Shown here: positions 47,197 through 59,517 of the stretch, in pieces
How the letters are laid out: the number at the start of each line of letters is the position of its first letter
How positions within the stretch are numbered: the first letter of the stretch is position 1
DNA from: Dugong dugon
Taxonomy: Eukaryota > Chordata > Mammalia > Sirenia > Dugongidae
DNA: 64,000 nucleotides
Direction: 5' to 3'
NCBI GenBank assembly: GCA_030035585.1
Contig: CM057460.1
Span: forward strand, 134,648,714-134,712,713
Notes under the pieces: generated by a model
Told to the model about the DNA's origin: nothing
The model's database searches: none
What the model saw: only the letters and a program-made list of their open reading frames with translations
Made by a program: the position numbers and the translations under genes

Positions 47197-48492
47197 TAGG
47201 CAGTCCCCTGGTTACAAATGTGCCTCTTAGGTACAACCCATAGTTACAAACCAACACCTATAAAGCCTATCAGGAAAAAACTGACTGGGTGTTTGGGCTT
47301 CCTGGCTCCCAAGACCGGCTGCGCTTCTCCCACTGTGCAGATGCCGCATTGGCCTATTGGGCGGCTGCTGTAAGTGGCTGCTGTGGGCTGGCAGGCCCCT
47401 GCAACATAGTAAGTCCAGTCCCGGCCTCAGCAGCCAGCAAAGAAGCCAAAATGCACCCGCCTCTCTCAGTGCTTGGAAAGGGGGGGCCCCACCATTCGCA
47501 TGACCCAAGAATGGCTGGCCTGCAGGTAGTGGCGGCCAGTGGCTGGGACGCTGGCACAGCACTCTACTTACTTGCTCTCCAAGTACAACTGATCAGTGCC
47601 CCATTCTGGGCACATGGCCAGGCCTCCATGGCGCCCCCTTACCCAGCTCTGCACTACTCCATCCCCCCGGGCCCTATGTGCTGTGCAGCCTGGGCCATCA
47701 CAGCACCTCTCTGGGCTTCTGTTTCCCCTTACCACATGTGGGATTTCACTATTTCAGTGGTTCTAGGTCTTTTGGTGACTTGGGGGTTGGGGGGCGCATT
47801 CTTAATTCCTGACTTCTGTATGTCCATATAGTTTCTGGGGATCAGTGGAGAACGTTGGAGTTGAGTTTCCCTAAGTGTCTTCTTGGGCCCTACACAACCC
47901 TGGGACCCTGGGCTCGCTCTTAGCACATCCTGAGTGGCACTTTCTCTCTTGCTCCCCGAGGCAGAGGCCTCATAGTTGGTGTGTGAGGTTGACAGGTCTG
48001 ATGAGGAGATGATGGGGGAATGATCCATCTGGCACCATCACCATCCTACCCATGCCCCCAACCCTCCCTGCCTCTACTGAGGAGGATTCAGAACTCAATA
48101 GAAATGCGGCCTCATGGTACAACATAGATTTTTTAGTTCAGAGTCTACAATAAAGTATCTAATTGGTTTCAAAGATTTCACAGAACAGAATCTTCTATTT
48201 TGGGTAATGTTTGCCCTGTAAGTATCTCTTTAACTGTGAAGGAGGTACATACAATGGTTTGTAATAACAAATGATGCTACTGTGCCACACACATCAAAAC
48301 ATTATCATTACTGTATTATTATGTTAAAGACGTTTTAGTGTATCTAGAAGTGTTTTTTTAATGTTTTTTGTGCATAGAAAGGTATATTTGACTGATGTTA
48401 GATATGAACCATGCCTAACTGTTCTGATTCACGTACAATTCAATTTAGACAGACTTAGGAACAGAACTTGTTCGTAATCTGGGGACTGCTTG
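47197..48492. mobile_element. Tigger/pogo-like DNA transposon, non-autonomous
   Basis: Terminal inverted repeats: left 'taggcagtcccctggttaca' (47197-47216), right end reverse complement 'caagcagtccccagattacg' (from 48492), 15 of 20 bases alike. Both ends abut a TA dinucleotide (47195-47196 and 48493-48494), the target preference of Tc1/mariner-type elements. The last ~400 bp is AT-rich like the ends of Tigger elements. The middle, about 47285-48060, is unusually GC-rich. ORFs of 180 codons (plus) and 111 and 99 codons (minus) occur there, but none shows a DDE transposase motif I recognise. Confidence 0.7.
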
Positions 48493-48599
48493 TATGTCAT
48501 TGCTAGACAGAGACTGGCAAATATCTGGGTGTTTTTGCCATGCTGTCATCCCTTTCCAGAACAACCTTGGAGGCACATACTGAACCTACCAACTGCAGA

Positions 48600-48752
48600 A
48601 CCAAAAACCAAACCAAACCCATTGCCACCAAGTTGATTCGGACTCTTAGCGACCCTATAGGACAGAACAGAACTGCCCCATAGGGTTTCCAAGGAGAGGC
48701 TGGTGGATTCGAACTGCCGAACTTTTTGTTAGCAGCCAAACTCTCAACCACC
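48600..48752 (-). mobile_element. AfroSINE, short type
   Basis: Reverse-strand copy with an 'aaaaaccaaaccaaaccc' end (the 3' TTTGGTTT tail on this strand) and 'tcaaccaccagc' near its head, which is slightly truncated. Confidence 0.9.
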
Positions 48753-49451
48753 AGCTTAAGAGGTCAGATTTAATTTGACAAGGACAAGAACCTGGAATGT
48801 GAGGGCAACTATAAGCTATTCACGTATGGGACACTTTTCTCTGACCCTGACCTTAAAAGAGAGAAAGTTGCCTTATATTGAAAATAGCATATTAGGGTAC
48901 GCAGCTCCAACCTCCTCTCCTCCATCTTAAGGAGTATGTGAAAAGCAGAAGAAACCTGAATTAGGGTCAAACTCCAAGCTCCATCTATGAAGGAGAACAC
49001 AGTAAGCAATGAATAAAAGGCAACAGTTACCCCTTGACGAGAATACCTAGGAAGATGTTGCTACCCTTCATTCTCCACAAGAGGTCTAGTTAGAAGCACA
49101 TACACTGATGGCTAAGGTTTCCGTTTGCCATTCCTTTTTCCCACTAGAGATGCTGTAGGAAAATGACTACTAAGTAGAATTTGCACTTCACTTTTTTACT
49201 CTGAAATAATGCCGTCAATCTAATCACGATACAATTCTGATTGAATAATCTTATCGATCATAGTTGTACTTCTAATATCTAATTGGTTATAGAACTTAAT
49301 GAAGTAGTGACATTATTAGAAATGTAACATATTCTCTGGATACTGGAGAATGACACAGAAAGGCTGTTCCTTTTCTTTGGCCTTTAACTTGACCTTTGGG
49401 ATATTTCAAAATTTCTATTCTTGCCTAAACATAAACCTCTGGGCCTTGTAA
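48753..49451. other. Unassigned non-coding DNA
   Basis: No recognisable repeat or gene signal. Confidence 0.4.
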
Positions 49452-49658
49452 CTCTACCTATCCACTGCCCGGAGTCAATTACAACTCATAGTGACCCTAT
49501 AGGACAGAGTAGAACTGCTCCATAGGGTTTCCAAGGCTGTAATCTTTATGGAAGCAGACTGCCACATCTTTCTCCCATGTAGGGGCTGGTGGATTCGAAC
49601 TGCTGAACTTTCAGTTAGCAGCTGAGTGCTTTAAACACTGGGCCACCAGAGATCCTTG
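49452..49658 (-). mobile_element. AfroSINE, long type B
   Basis: Complete reverse-strand copy with 'gcagactgccacatctttct' middle. 'ccttgt' on both sides may be a short target duplication. Confidence 0.85.
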
Positions 49659-49859
49659 TGCCTCTTAGATGAATACATATTAACTTGCTTTTGCCTGCTT
49701 ATCTAGTGCTTTTTACTGATGACATGAGTTTCTGTCCATCATTCTCCCCTCTGTTGCTCCTAAGGCCACTATTTCCCTCCCCGAACTCCACCAGCATCAT
49801 TTCTTCCACCCAAAACCTTCCTAAAGAAGCTGTTATCTCATTAAGCTGGCTTCCCAGAA

Positions 49860-49965
49860 CTTCCAACATTTTCCTACTTCTGTTTAAATCTCCACATATT
49901 ATAAACTCCTTAAGGGCAAGAACTATGTATTGTATTTTTTGGCTTATCCCAAGTACCTACTACAT
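49860..49965 (+). repeat. L2 LINE 3' end, interrupted
   Basis: 'aactccttaagggcaagaac' to 'aagtacctactacatg' is L2, and the L2 text appears to resume after the RTE piece with 'acacatagtaagcattta' (50107-50125). Confidence 0.65.
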
Positions 49966-49969
49966 GTTG

Positions 49970-50103
49970 TTAGTTGTTGTATCTAGTAAGCTCCGACTCA
50001 TGGCAACCTTGTGTATAACAGAAGGAAACATTGTCCGATCCTGGGCCATCCTCAAAATCTTTGATATGCTTGAGCCCATTGTTGCAGCCACCATGTCAAT
50101 CTG
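49970..50103 (-). mobile_element. RTE LINE 3' end, minus strand
   Basis: 'gttgttagttgttgtatcta' then 'agctccgactcatggcaacc' and 'attgttgcagccaccatgtc' are the reverse complement of the RTE 3' end. 5'-truncated to about 134 bp. It sits inside an L2 element. Confidence 0.85.
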
Positions 50104-50129
50104 TAGAACACATAGTAAGCATTTATTTA

Positions 50130-50997
50130 TATTTTACTACATTTATATCATTTAAAATTAATTATATGCAAATGTGATAATGATTTATCATGATATTTTC
50201 CCCCTCTCTACATGGCAAAAATAAACCTTTCATTCAGGAATAAACAAGTTTGTTTACTTAAGGGCAGGTGTATATATAAAAAGAAACTGGTTCTACCTTT
50301 TGCGTCAATACCTTTTGGTTGATTTTGAGATTTTATTGTTTCATGTGACAGATCTAATGGCATTAAAGAATTATATTGTTCAGATCTTTTATACTTGAAA
50401 ACTACTCATTATAAAGTCAGATCAACAAGTAATGCAGATGTTATCTACAGAAAGAATTCACATAGTTTACACGATGTTACACAAGCAGAAGGTGAGTACA
50501 TTTTATTGTTGTAAACTTTCCTCACTCAGCTGGAAAGTTCCCTTTGTCACTTAAACATTAACTTCAATAGGCTGAGTTTTGTATAAATATAAACATTTGA
50601 ATCTTCATTTCTGGTGCAAGTCAAGAATGTTTATCTCATTTGTCACTACACTGTTCTCAATATTTTGAATAGATTCTCTGGTCAACTGCTGGCTTCTGTT
50701 TCTGGTGTGACACTACGTTCATCTGATGTGTATCATGTTTTTGCTCTCCTTTGTAAATCTGGCCTTCTAAATTTATGCCCCAGGGGTTATTTCCTAAAAG
50801 GCCTGCAATTTAGGCACAGCCTCGGGATGCATTGAGCAAAATGTTCCTGTGTGTTTGGGAGTGGTTGGCGAGATCACGAGGCAGAAAGGTAAGAGGAAAG
50901 CTAACGGCAGGGAAGGGAGGAGAGGGACTGATCAAAAAAATTCAGGAATCAGATAGGAGGTACAGCTTCAGGGGTTTGCAAAGGGAATGGTGGCAGG
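50130..50997. other. Unassigned non-coding DNA
   Basis: AT-rich with no recognisable element. Confidence 0.4.
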
Positions 50998-51009
50998 TCA
51001 TAGAGTAAA

Positions 51010-51214
51010 CCCAAAAAATCCACCGCTATCGAGTTGGTTCTGACTCATAGCAACCCTATAGGACAGAGTAGAACTGCCTCATAGGGTTTAAAGGCTGTAA
51101 ATCTTTACGGAAGCAGCCTGCCACATCTTTCTTACGTGGAGCAGCTGGCGAGTTCAAACTGCCAATCTTTTGGTTAGCCACCAAGCCATTTAACCACTGT
51201 GCCACCAGGGCTCC
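51010..51214 (-). mobile_element. AfroSINE, long type B, complete
   Basis: Reverse-strand copy with type B middle. Target duplication 'tcatagagtaaa' (50998-51009) / 'tcacagagtaaa' (51215-51226), one mismatch in 12. Confidence 0.95.
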
Positions 51215-51226
51215 TCACAGAGTAAA

Positions 51227-52303
51227 GTCAGTTGAAAAATAAACTACGTGGAATAGGTAAATCAGGGCCCAGTGTCCAGGAAATGGCTGGCAGGAATGAC
51301 ATACGACATTGTGTAGTGGGGGTTCAAGATGAGTTTCCTCTTTAGGGAAAAGTGAAGGAGGAACACAGAAGCTCTAGAGTCCTGGGGAAATATAGGCCAA
51401 GCAATCCCCTGCTGTCTCCGCAGAAGTACTTACGGGGCCTGGTAACATGGCTGACAACCAACAGCACAACCAAATGCTCAGGGCTTCCACCTCCCACTGA
51501 GAAGGGACTGGAGCAATTTTTTTCAAATTTCTTGTTAGCAGGGAGAGGCTTAATGCCTTATCACCCTTGCTTACTGAGGAAGGACACAGCAATCTGCAAA
51601 AGAAAGTTACTTAGAACAAACAGGGAACTGGTATTTCTCACAGTAGTGCTTAACTGAGTAAAAATGCATAGCATGCTTTTCCACTCAGGATTTCAACACA
51701 AACTCATTAAACTTATGAAGTATTATTTTAAAATAGAATTAATTTTAAATGTTATACATGAATACAGCAATATATAAATATATGCAAACTCCTAGATACC
51801 ATTAGATGCTTCACTCACTATAAATTCCTAAATAAATGCTTACTTTAAAATTCAGCTTAATCTCCAGGTTTGAGCAGGACACACTTTTTTTTTTTTTTAA
51901 GATTATTCACGACTCCCAGGCTCTTGATTAGGTTTATCCATAAAATGCCATTCAAGGTGCTGCCATTTGTTTCTTTGAACTTGCCTTGGGCAAGGGAGAT
52001 CTGACTACCTTATGCTTTCAAGTCAACAGGTGAAAGATCTCTTCTGTCATCCCCATAATTCTTCTCTGAGTTACATGGTCAAGTAATATTTTAAAAAAAA
52101 AAAAAAAAAAACCTTTATAATATACCCATATCTGCACATGTCCTTTCTTTCTATTACATTGAGAGAAATGTTTCTCTTCCACATCAAGTCAATCTCTCAC
52201 GCTTGTGTTGGGTTACCCCTTTCACCAGCTCAGGTTTAAGAGTCATGGTGAATGCTCTGATGGAAAACTCCAAAGATGATAAACATTCATTTGTAGTGTT
52301 AAA
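51227..52303. other. Unassigned non-coding DNA
   Basis: No element recognised. Poly(A) tract at about 52093-52111 and poly(T) near 51886-51898. The 101-codon ORF at 51352-51657 has no domain. Confidence 0.4.
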
Positions 52304-52327
52304 AATAATCAAAACTGGACCAGCTAA

Positions 52328-52337
52328 AAAAATGGCG
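52328..52337 (+). promoter_or_regulatory. YY1-like site at the L1 start
   Basis: 'aaaaatggcg' lies 10-19 bases from the first base of the element. In human L1 a YY1 site in nearly the same place directs accurate initiation (established). Its function here is inferred from motif and position only. Confidence 0.5.
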
Positions 52338-52633
52338 CTCTAGACAGAAGCACCACGCCATCCCTCCACAGCAAAGATCTGAAAAACTAAGCCAAACAGA
52401 GAATACAACAATCGTGAAACCCTAAAACAACAAATGAAGAGATAAAGGACTCAGCCAAGCACCAAATGGAGTGAGAAAACTGACAGAGAACGGAGAGCAA
52501 GGAGAGATTCATGCAGAGGTCCCCTACCAGCTAATGCAGCGTGGATCTGCCATCTTGGACTCCTATCAGAGAACAGCAAACCGGGGTACGAGAAAGCTGC
52601 CTCATGGAGCGTCCAGCGGGACACAAAACAACT

Positions 52634-53181
52634 GGTAATTTACAGTATATGCTTTCCCATCCCCCCACCCTTCTTCACCCACACTCAGTTTCCTCTGCTT
52701 CATGCGGCCACAACCTCTTGACCGGGAAACACTGGATGCTTGGAATCCACACACCCGAACAGGCCGGCTCTCTGAGTGCCATTTGTTGGCTGCTGGTATT
52801 GCTTTTTTCTGCTTCTTTTGATTTCTTCTTAGCTCTCACCACCTCTCCCTCATTTTGCTCAAATACCTGGCTCTGTGCGCCATCTTTACTTCTTGCTGAG
52901 GGGCTGCAGAGCTCCGGTAATTTGTGATATATGCTTTCCCACTCCCTACACTTCTTCACCCACACTCGGCCCCCTCTGCTTCCCGAAGACACAGTCTCTT
53001 GTCCGAGAAACACCAGCGCACACTAGCTGGCTCTCTGAGTGCCATTTGTTGGCTGCTAGTGTTGCTTTTTTCCCTGCTTCTTTTGATTTCTTCCTTACCT
53101 CTCACCACCTCCCCCTCCTTTAGCTCAAACACCTGGCTCCGTGTGCCATCTTTGCTTCTTCCTGAGTGGCTGTGGAGCTCC
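52634..53181 (+). repeat. Two tandem monomers in the L1 5' UTR
   Basis: Units 52634-52915 (282 bp) and 52916-53181 (266 bp) both run from 'ggtaattt' to 'gagctcc' and share 'atatgctttccca', 'ttcttcacccacactc', 'ggctctctgagtgccatttg' and a 'gccatcttt' box. This recalls the promoter monomers of mouse L1. ORFs of 128-195 codons across them are chance. Confidence 0.9.
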
Positions 53182-53379
53182 ATTCGAGTGTGGAACTGCT
53201 GCCCGGTCTGGGCTGCTGTGCTGGTGGGATCCCGGGGCTTTTGTTCATTTGTTTCTTTTGAATTGTTTGTTTGTTTTCTTCTCCTTTTCTTCAGTTGGGA
53301 GCCCTTTCTAGCCAGGTGGTGCTGCATGGCAAGGAGACTTCCCACTCAGCTTACACAGACATGCAGAGGGATCCTGAGT

Positions 53380-53520
53380 GCATTTCTTTCTTCGTTGGGT
53401 TTTTTTTTTTCCCTGTTTCTTTTGGGGGGGGGGGTCTCGTTTTTTTTGTTTTTTTTTTTTTTAATTTCTTTTGTTTTCCTTTCCTTCTTTTTCCCTTTCT
53501 GTCTTTCATAATTGCTTGGT
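53380..53520. repeat. T- and G-rich low-complexity stretch in the L1 5' UTR
   Basis: Long T runs interrupted by a 9-G run at 53425-53433 or nearby. Gives the low-complexity F-rich ORFs on the plus strand and K-rich ORFs on the minus strand. Confidence 0.8.
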
Positions 53521-54115
53521 TTCTTGACTCTCTATATCTTCCTTTTCTCTCTGTTCCATGAATACCTGGCATTGTATACCTCTAAGCCATCTAGCCAGGC
53601 TGGACTGCAACACCTGAGAGCGACTTCCCCAGACCTCATAGCTGCACAGATGGGATCCCTCAGAACTTTGCAGTTCTTTAACCTTTCCGATTTTTATTTA
53701 TTCATTCTTTTATTTTCTTCATCTTCCCCTTTCTGTTTTTCTCCATTTCATAGTCTCTCATCTCTCCACTCCAACAGCAAGCTACCCTAGCATTCTTTTT
53801 TGTTTGTTTGCATGTTTTTGGCTCCTGTTCCTCTCTCCTCTCTCCCATATCCAACTTAGCTCCACACGTAACAATCTCCCTGCTGCACCCTGCCCACCTG
53901 CACCATGCGCTTGACATCACACCACCAAGCAGCACAGGCACGGCCGACTGGAACCTTCCCTTTTACTGATTACTGACCCGCTCTGGTGGCTTTAGTAAGT
54001 GCCACAAACATTCTGTCACAGTAACTCCTCTTCAGCTAGACCTGCCCTACCGTACCATATCTGAGTGACTGACCCTGCCAATTGGAGAAGGAGGTGAAAA
54101 GTATTGTGCCCACAG

Positions 54116-55314
54116 ATGAGCAAACATCAAAGAACACACAGTCCGCCTGCTAAGACATAGTCAAATTTAAAAAAAAAAAAAAGGATGAAACAAACAAATC
54201 TATAATCAATAAATGAGAAAAATAACTGCTGAATGCCCGAAGACAGCAGACAATATCAAAACATTTACAAAAACAGGACAGGATGGTTCCAGTAGGCATC
54301 CAAAATAAAACACCAGATGACTCTCCAGTGGAAGAAAATGTACTAGAACTACCTGATAGCGAATTCAAATCTCTAATACTCAGAATTCTCTAAGAGCTGA
54401 AGCAAAAAGCAGACAAACATGAGGAAAAAATAGACAAATTCATGGAAAATACACACAAAAACTTGGAAGAATTCAGGAAAATAATGCAGGAACAAAATGC
54501 CAAAATAAATTCACAACTAGAAATTATACAAAGACAACAATTAGAAATCCAAAAGATAAATGACAAGATTTCAGAAATGGAAAGTGTCACAGAAGGGCTG
54601 AGAAGCAGATCTGAAATGGTGGAAGACAGGATCGGTGGAATTGAAGACAAACACTTGGCTACAACTCTGTTTCAGGAAAACTCAGAAAAAAGAACAAAGA
54701 AAAATGAAGAGACCCGGAGAGGTATGTGGGATACAATCAAAAGCAAAAATTTGCAAGTGATTGGAATTCCAGAACAGGGGGAGAAAACAGAAAACACAGA
54801 GAGGATCATTGAAGAACTGCTGACAGAAAACTTTCCCAATATCACAAAAGATGAAAAGCTGGCCATCCAAGAAGCTCTACGAAACCCATATGGGAGAGAC
54901 CCCAAAAGAAAATCACCAAGGCATATCATAATCACACTTCCCAAAACCAAATACAAACAAAGAATCCTGAGAGCAGCTTGTGAAAAACAAGAAGTCACAT
55001 ACAGAGGAGAAACGATAAGACTAAGCTCAGATTATTCGGCAGAAACCATGCAGGCAAGAAGGCAATGGGATGACATATATAAAATCTTGAATGAAATAAA
55101 TTGCCAGCCAAGAATAATATATCCTGCAAAACTCTTGTTCAAATTTGATGGTGAAATTAGGTCATTTCCAGATAAACAGAAATTAAGGGAATATGTAAAA
55201 GTCAAACCAAACTTACAAGAATTATTAAAGGGAGTTCTTCGATCTGAGGACAAAAAACTTCATCTCACAGGCAGAATCAAGGATGCAAATCGTACCAGCC
55301 TGATACAAATCTAG
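54116..55314 (+). pseudogene. L1 ORF1 remnant (RNA-binding protein)
   Basis: ORF1p is the trimeric RNA-binding chaperone of the L1 RNP. The likely original start is the ATG at 54116 (MSKHQRTHSPPAKT...), but a TAG follows 14 codons later, an A-run shifts the frame, and a TAA at 54391-54393 cuts the main frame. From ATG 54442 a 290-codon frame stays open: a coiled-coil stretch (about residues 1-75, rich in Q, E, K), then the RRM-like part ('NLQVIGIPEQGEKTENTERI'), then the C-terminal domain ('SPRHIIITLPKTK', 'YSAETMQARRQWDDIYKIL', 'IIYPAKLLFKFDGEIRSF'). The span from 54116 is about 399 codons and not a multiple of three, consistent with one indel. Confidence 0.9.
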
Positions 55315-55706
55315 GAAATGAACTCTCAAGGACTATCCAAAACCAAAAGAAATACAACAGGGAATCAGAGCAATTAATTAGTAAATGACAACAACATCAA
55401 AACAATAAAAGAGGGAATAAACGGCATAGGTATAGAACCTTCTAATGGAGAGGAAGGCAAGGTGATACCAAGTCATGGTAGACTGCTTCAAACTTAGAAA
55501 GATAAAGGTAAAATTCATGGTATCCACAAAGAAAGTTAACAAACATACTCAAAAAAAAAGAGGAAAAACATAAAGTCTCAGCAAAAACAAAACTGACAAA
55601 AACTAAAGAAATGAAAAAAAAAAAATCCACAAACAAAAGTAACTCAGCACAAGAGAGTAAGAAGAACAAAGAAAATGTCAGCACCACAAAAAAAAGCTCT
55701 ATAAAA

Positions 55707-58700
55707 ATGACAGCAACAAACTCACATCTGTCAATAATTACACTGAATGTAAATGGACTCAATGCACCCATAAAGAGACGGAGAGTGACAGATTGGATAA
55801 GAAAACAGGATCCATCAATATGCTGTCTACAAGAGACACATCTTAGAAACAAAGATGTGAATTTATTAAAAGTCAAAGGTTGGAAAAAAATATATCAAGC
55901 TAACAACTACCAAAAAAGAGCAGGAGTGGCAAATCTAATCTCAGATAAAATAGACTTTAAAACGAAATCTACCATAAGAGACAAAGAAGGACACTATATA
56001 ATGATTAAGGGGACGATCCATCATGAAGACATAACCATAATAAACATCTACACACCCAATGACAGGGCTCCAAAATACATAAAAAAAAGTATAACAACAC
56101 TGAAAAGAGAAATTGACAGTTCCACAGTAGTAGGAGACTTCAACACACCACTCTCAGTAAAGGACAGAACAACTAAGAAGAAACTCAGCAAAGATACAGA
56201 AGACCTAAAGGGCACATTCAGCCAACTTGACCTCATAGACATATATAGAACACTCCATCCAACCGCTGCAAAGTACACATTCTTTTCCCATGCACATGGA
56301 ACATTCTCCAGAATAGACCACATCTTAGGCCACAGAGCAATCCTCAACAAGATCCAAAACGCTGAGATAATTCAAAGTATCTTCTCTGACCACAATGCCA
56401 TCAAGGTAAAAATTAACAATAGAAAGAGCAAGGAAAAAAAAAATCAATTACGTGGAAACTGAATAATACCCTGGTTACACATCACTGGGTAATAGAAGAA
56501 CTCAGAGATGGAATCAAAAAATTCCTAGAATCAAATGAGAATGAAAACACATCATACCAAAACATTTGGGACACAGCAAAGGCAGTCCTCAGAGGACAAT
56601 TTATAGCAATAGATGCACATATCAAAGAAGAAGAAAGGGACAAAATCAAAACATTAACTACAGAACTCAAACAAATACAAAGAGAACAGCAAAAAAATCC
56701 CACAACCACCAGAAGAAAGGAAATAGTAAGGATCAGAGCAGAAATAAATGAAATAGAGAACAGAAAAACAATAGAAAGAATCAACAAAACCAAAAGTTGG
56801 TTCTTTGAAAGAATCAACAAAATCGACAAACCACTGGCCAGACTGACAAAAGAAAAACAGGAGAGGACACAAATAACCCAAATAAGAAATGAAATGGGGG
56901 ACATTACAACAGACCCAACTGAAATAAAAAGGATTAAAACAGAATATTATGAAAAACTATACTCCAACAAATTTTAAAACCCAGAGGAAATGGATAAATT
57001 TCTAGAAACACATGGCCTACCCAAACTACAACAAAGTGATGTTGAAAATCTGAACAGACCCATAACAAGAGAAGAGATTGAAAAGGTAATAAAAAAAACT
57101 CCAACCAAAAAAAGCCCTGGCCCAGATGGCTTCACTGGAGAATTCTACAAAACATTTACAGAAGAGCTTGTACCAGTACTAATCAAGCTATTTCAGAGCA
57201 TAGAAGAGGGCAACACTTCCAAATTCATTCTCTGAAGCCAGCATAACGCTGATACCAAAACCAGGCCAAGACATCCCAAAAAAACAAAATTACAGACCAA
57301 TATCTCTCATGAATATAGATGCAAAAATTCTGAACAAAATTCTAGCCAATAGAATTCAGCTTCATATCAAAAAAAATAGTACATCACAACCAAGGAGGAT
57401 TCATACCAGCTATGCAATGATGGTTCAATATTAGAAAATCAATCAACATAATCCACCACATAAATAAAAAGAAAGAAAAGAATCACATGATCATCTCAAT
57501 TGACGCAGAAAAGGCATTTGACAAAGTCCAACACCCATTCCTGATAAAAACTCTCAATAAAATAAGTATACAAGGGAAATTTCCCAACATAATAAAAGGC
57601 ATCTATGCAAAACCAATGGCCAACATCATTCTTAATGGAGAGAGGCTGAAAACATTCCCCTTGAAAACCGGAACAAGACAAGTATGCCTTTTATCACCAC
57701 TCCTATTTAGCATTGTGCTGGAAGTTCTAGCTAGAGCAATAAGGCAAGAAAAAGAAATAAAGGGGACCCATAATGGTAATGAAGAAGTTAAAGAGTCCTT
57801 GTTTGCAGATGATATGATACTATACACAGAAAACCCTAAAGACTCCACGAGAAATCTACTGGAACTGATAGAAAGTTTCAGCAGAGTAGCAGGATACAAG
57901 ATAAACATTCAAAAATCGGTTGGATTCCTATACACCAATAAGGAGAACGATGAAAAGGAAATCAGGAAAACAATACCATTTTCAATAGCCCCTAAAAAGA
58001 TAAAATACTTAGGAATAAATCTAACCAGGGGTGTAAAAGACCTATACAAATAAAACTACAAAACACTACTGCAGGAAACCCAAAGGGCTCTACATAAATG
58101 CAAAAACATACCATGCTCATGGATAGGCAGACTCAACATTGTTCTACCCAAAGCAATTTGCAAATACAGCACAATCCCGATCCAAACACCAACAACATTC
58201 TTCAAAGAGATGGAAAAACTAATCATTAACTTTATATGGAAAGGGAAGAATCCCCGAATAAGTAAAGCACTACTAAAGAAGAAGAATAAAGTTGGAGGAC
58301 TCACACTACCTAACCTCTCAACCTACTGTACAGCTACGGGTAGTCAAAACAGCCTGGTACTGGTACAATGACAGATACATTGACCAATGGAACAGAATTG
58401 AGAACCCAGATGTAAATCCATCCACCTACAGTCACCTGATCTTTGACAAGGGCTCAAAGTCCATCAAATGGGGAAAAGACAGTCTGTTTAACAAATGGTG
58501 CTGGCAAAACTGCATATCCACCTGCAAAAAAATGAAACAGACCCATACGTCAGGCCGTATACAAAAACTACTTCAAAATGGATCAAAGACCTGAATATAA
58601 AGCCTAAAACCATAAAGTTCATAGAAGAAAAAATAGACCCAACACTTCAGACCTTAATACACGGCATTAACAGGATACAAACCATAACCACCAATGCACA

Positions 58701-59517
58701 AATCCCAATAGATAAGCTAGATAACTGGGATCTTCTAAAAATTAAACACCTATGCTCTTCAAAAGAATTTACCAAAAGAGTAAAAAGAGAACCTACAGAT
58801 TGGGAAAAAAGTTTTGGACAGTACAAGTCAGACAAAGGTCTAATCTCCATAATCTACAAGAAAATCCAACACCTCTACAACAAAAATACAAATAATTCTA
58901 TTAAAAAATGGGCAAAGGAAATGAACAGACACTTCACCAAAGAAGACATTGAAATGGCCAACAGACACATGAGGAAATGCTGGAGATCATTAGCCATTAG
59001 AGAAATGCAAATTAAAACCACAATGAGATACCATCTCACCCCGGCATTACTGGCATGAATCAAAAACACTGGAAATAACAAATGTTGGAGGGGCTGCGGG
59101 GAGATCGGAACTCTTATGCACTGCTGATGGGAATGCAAAATGATACAACCATTTTGGAAAATGATATGGCGCTTCCTCAGAAAGCTAGAAATCGACATAC
59201 CATACAATCCAGCAATTCCACTCCTAGGAATATATCCTAGAGAAATAAGAGTCGTCACTCGAATAGAAATTTGCACACATATGTTCATGGCAGCATTGTT
59301 CACAATAGCAAAAAGATGGAAACAACCTAGATGCCCATCAACAGATGAATGCATAAACAAACTATAGTACATACCCACAATGGAGTACTATGCAATGACA
59401 AAGAACAATGATGAATCTGTGAAGCATCTCATAACATGGATGAAACTGGAGGACATTATGCTGAGTGAAATAAGTCAATCACAAAAGGACAAATATTGTA
59501 TGAGACCTCTATTGTAA
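55707..59517 (+). pseudogene. L1 ORF2 remnant (endonuclease and reverse transcriptase)
   Basis: ORF2p nicks target DNA and reverse-transcribes L1 RNA. Original length would be about 1270 codons, as in other mammals. Endonuclease (55707-56462): 'SIITLNVNGLNAP', 'CCLQETHL', 'VVGDFNTPLS', and 'SDHNAIKV' with the catalytic histidine. RT: '[13 protein letters not shown]' (about 57109), motif A '[13 protein letters not shown]' (57490 on) and the catalytic 'FADD' at 57802-57813. The Cys-rich C-terminus ('CWRGCGE') is near 59082. Damage: frameshifts near 56440, 57220, 57372, 58325 and 58525; stops at 56975, 57418, 58051, 59056, about 59127 and 59365. The motif 'GTRQGCPLSP' is altered to '[10 protein letters not shown]'. 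Final TAA of the original frame is at 59515-59517. Confidence 0.9.

Noticed and set aside
47289..47831. 180-codon ORF as a host gene
   Set aside because: Lies between transposon inverted repeats, has no recognised domain, and GC-rich DNA gives long chance ORFs. Kept as a finding about the transposon and not as a CDS.
52541..53572. Long ORFs (up to 195 codons) on both strands at 52.5-53.6 kb
   Set aside because: They cross the L1 5' UTR monomers and a T/G-rich stretch. Composition is low-complexity (runs of F, L, S or K) and nothing resembles a protein domain.
54390..59378. Minus-strand ORFs of 60-167 codons under the L1
   Set aside because: Shadows of ORF1 and ORF2 in A-rich sense sequence; hydrophobic, with no domain.
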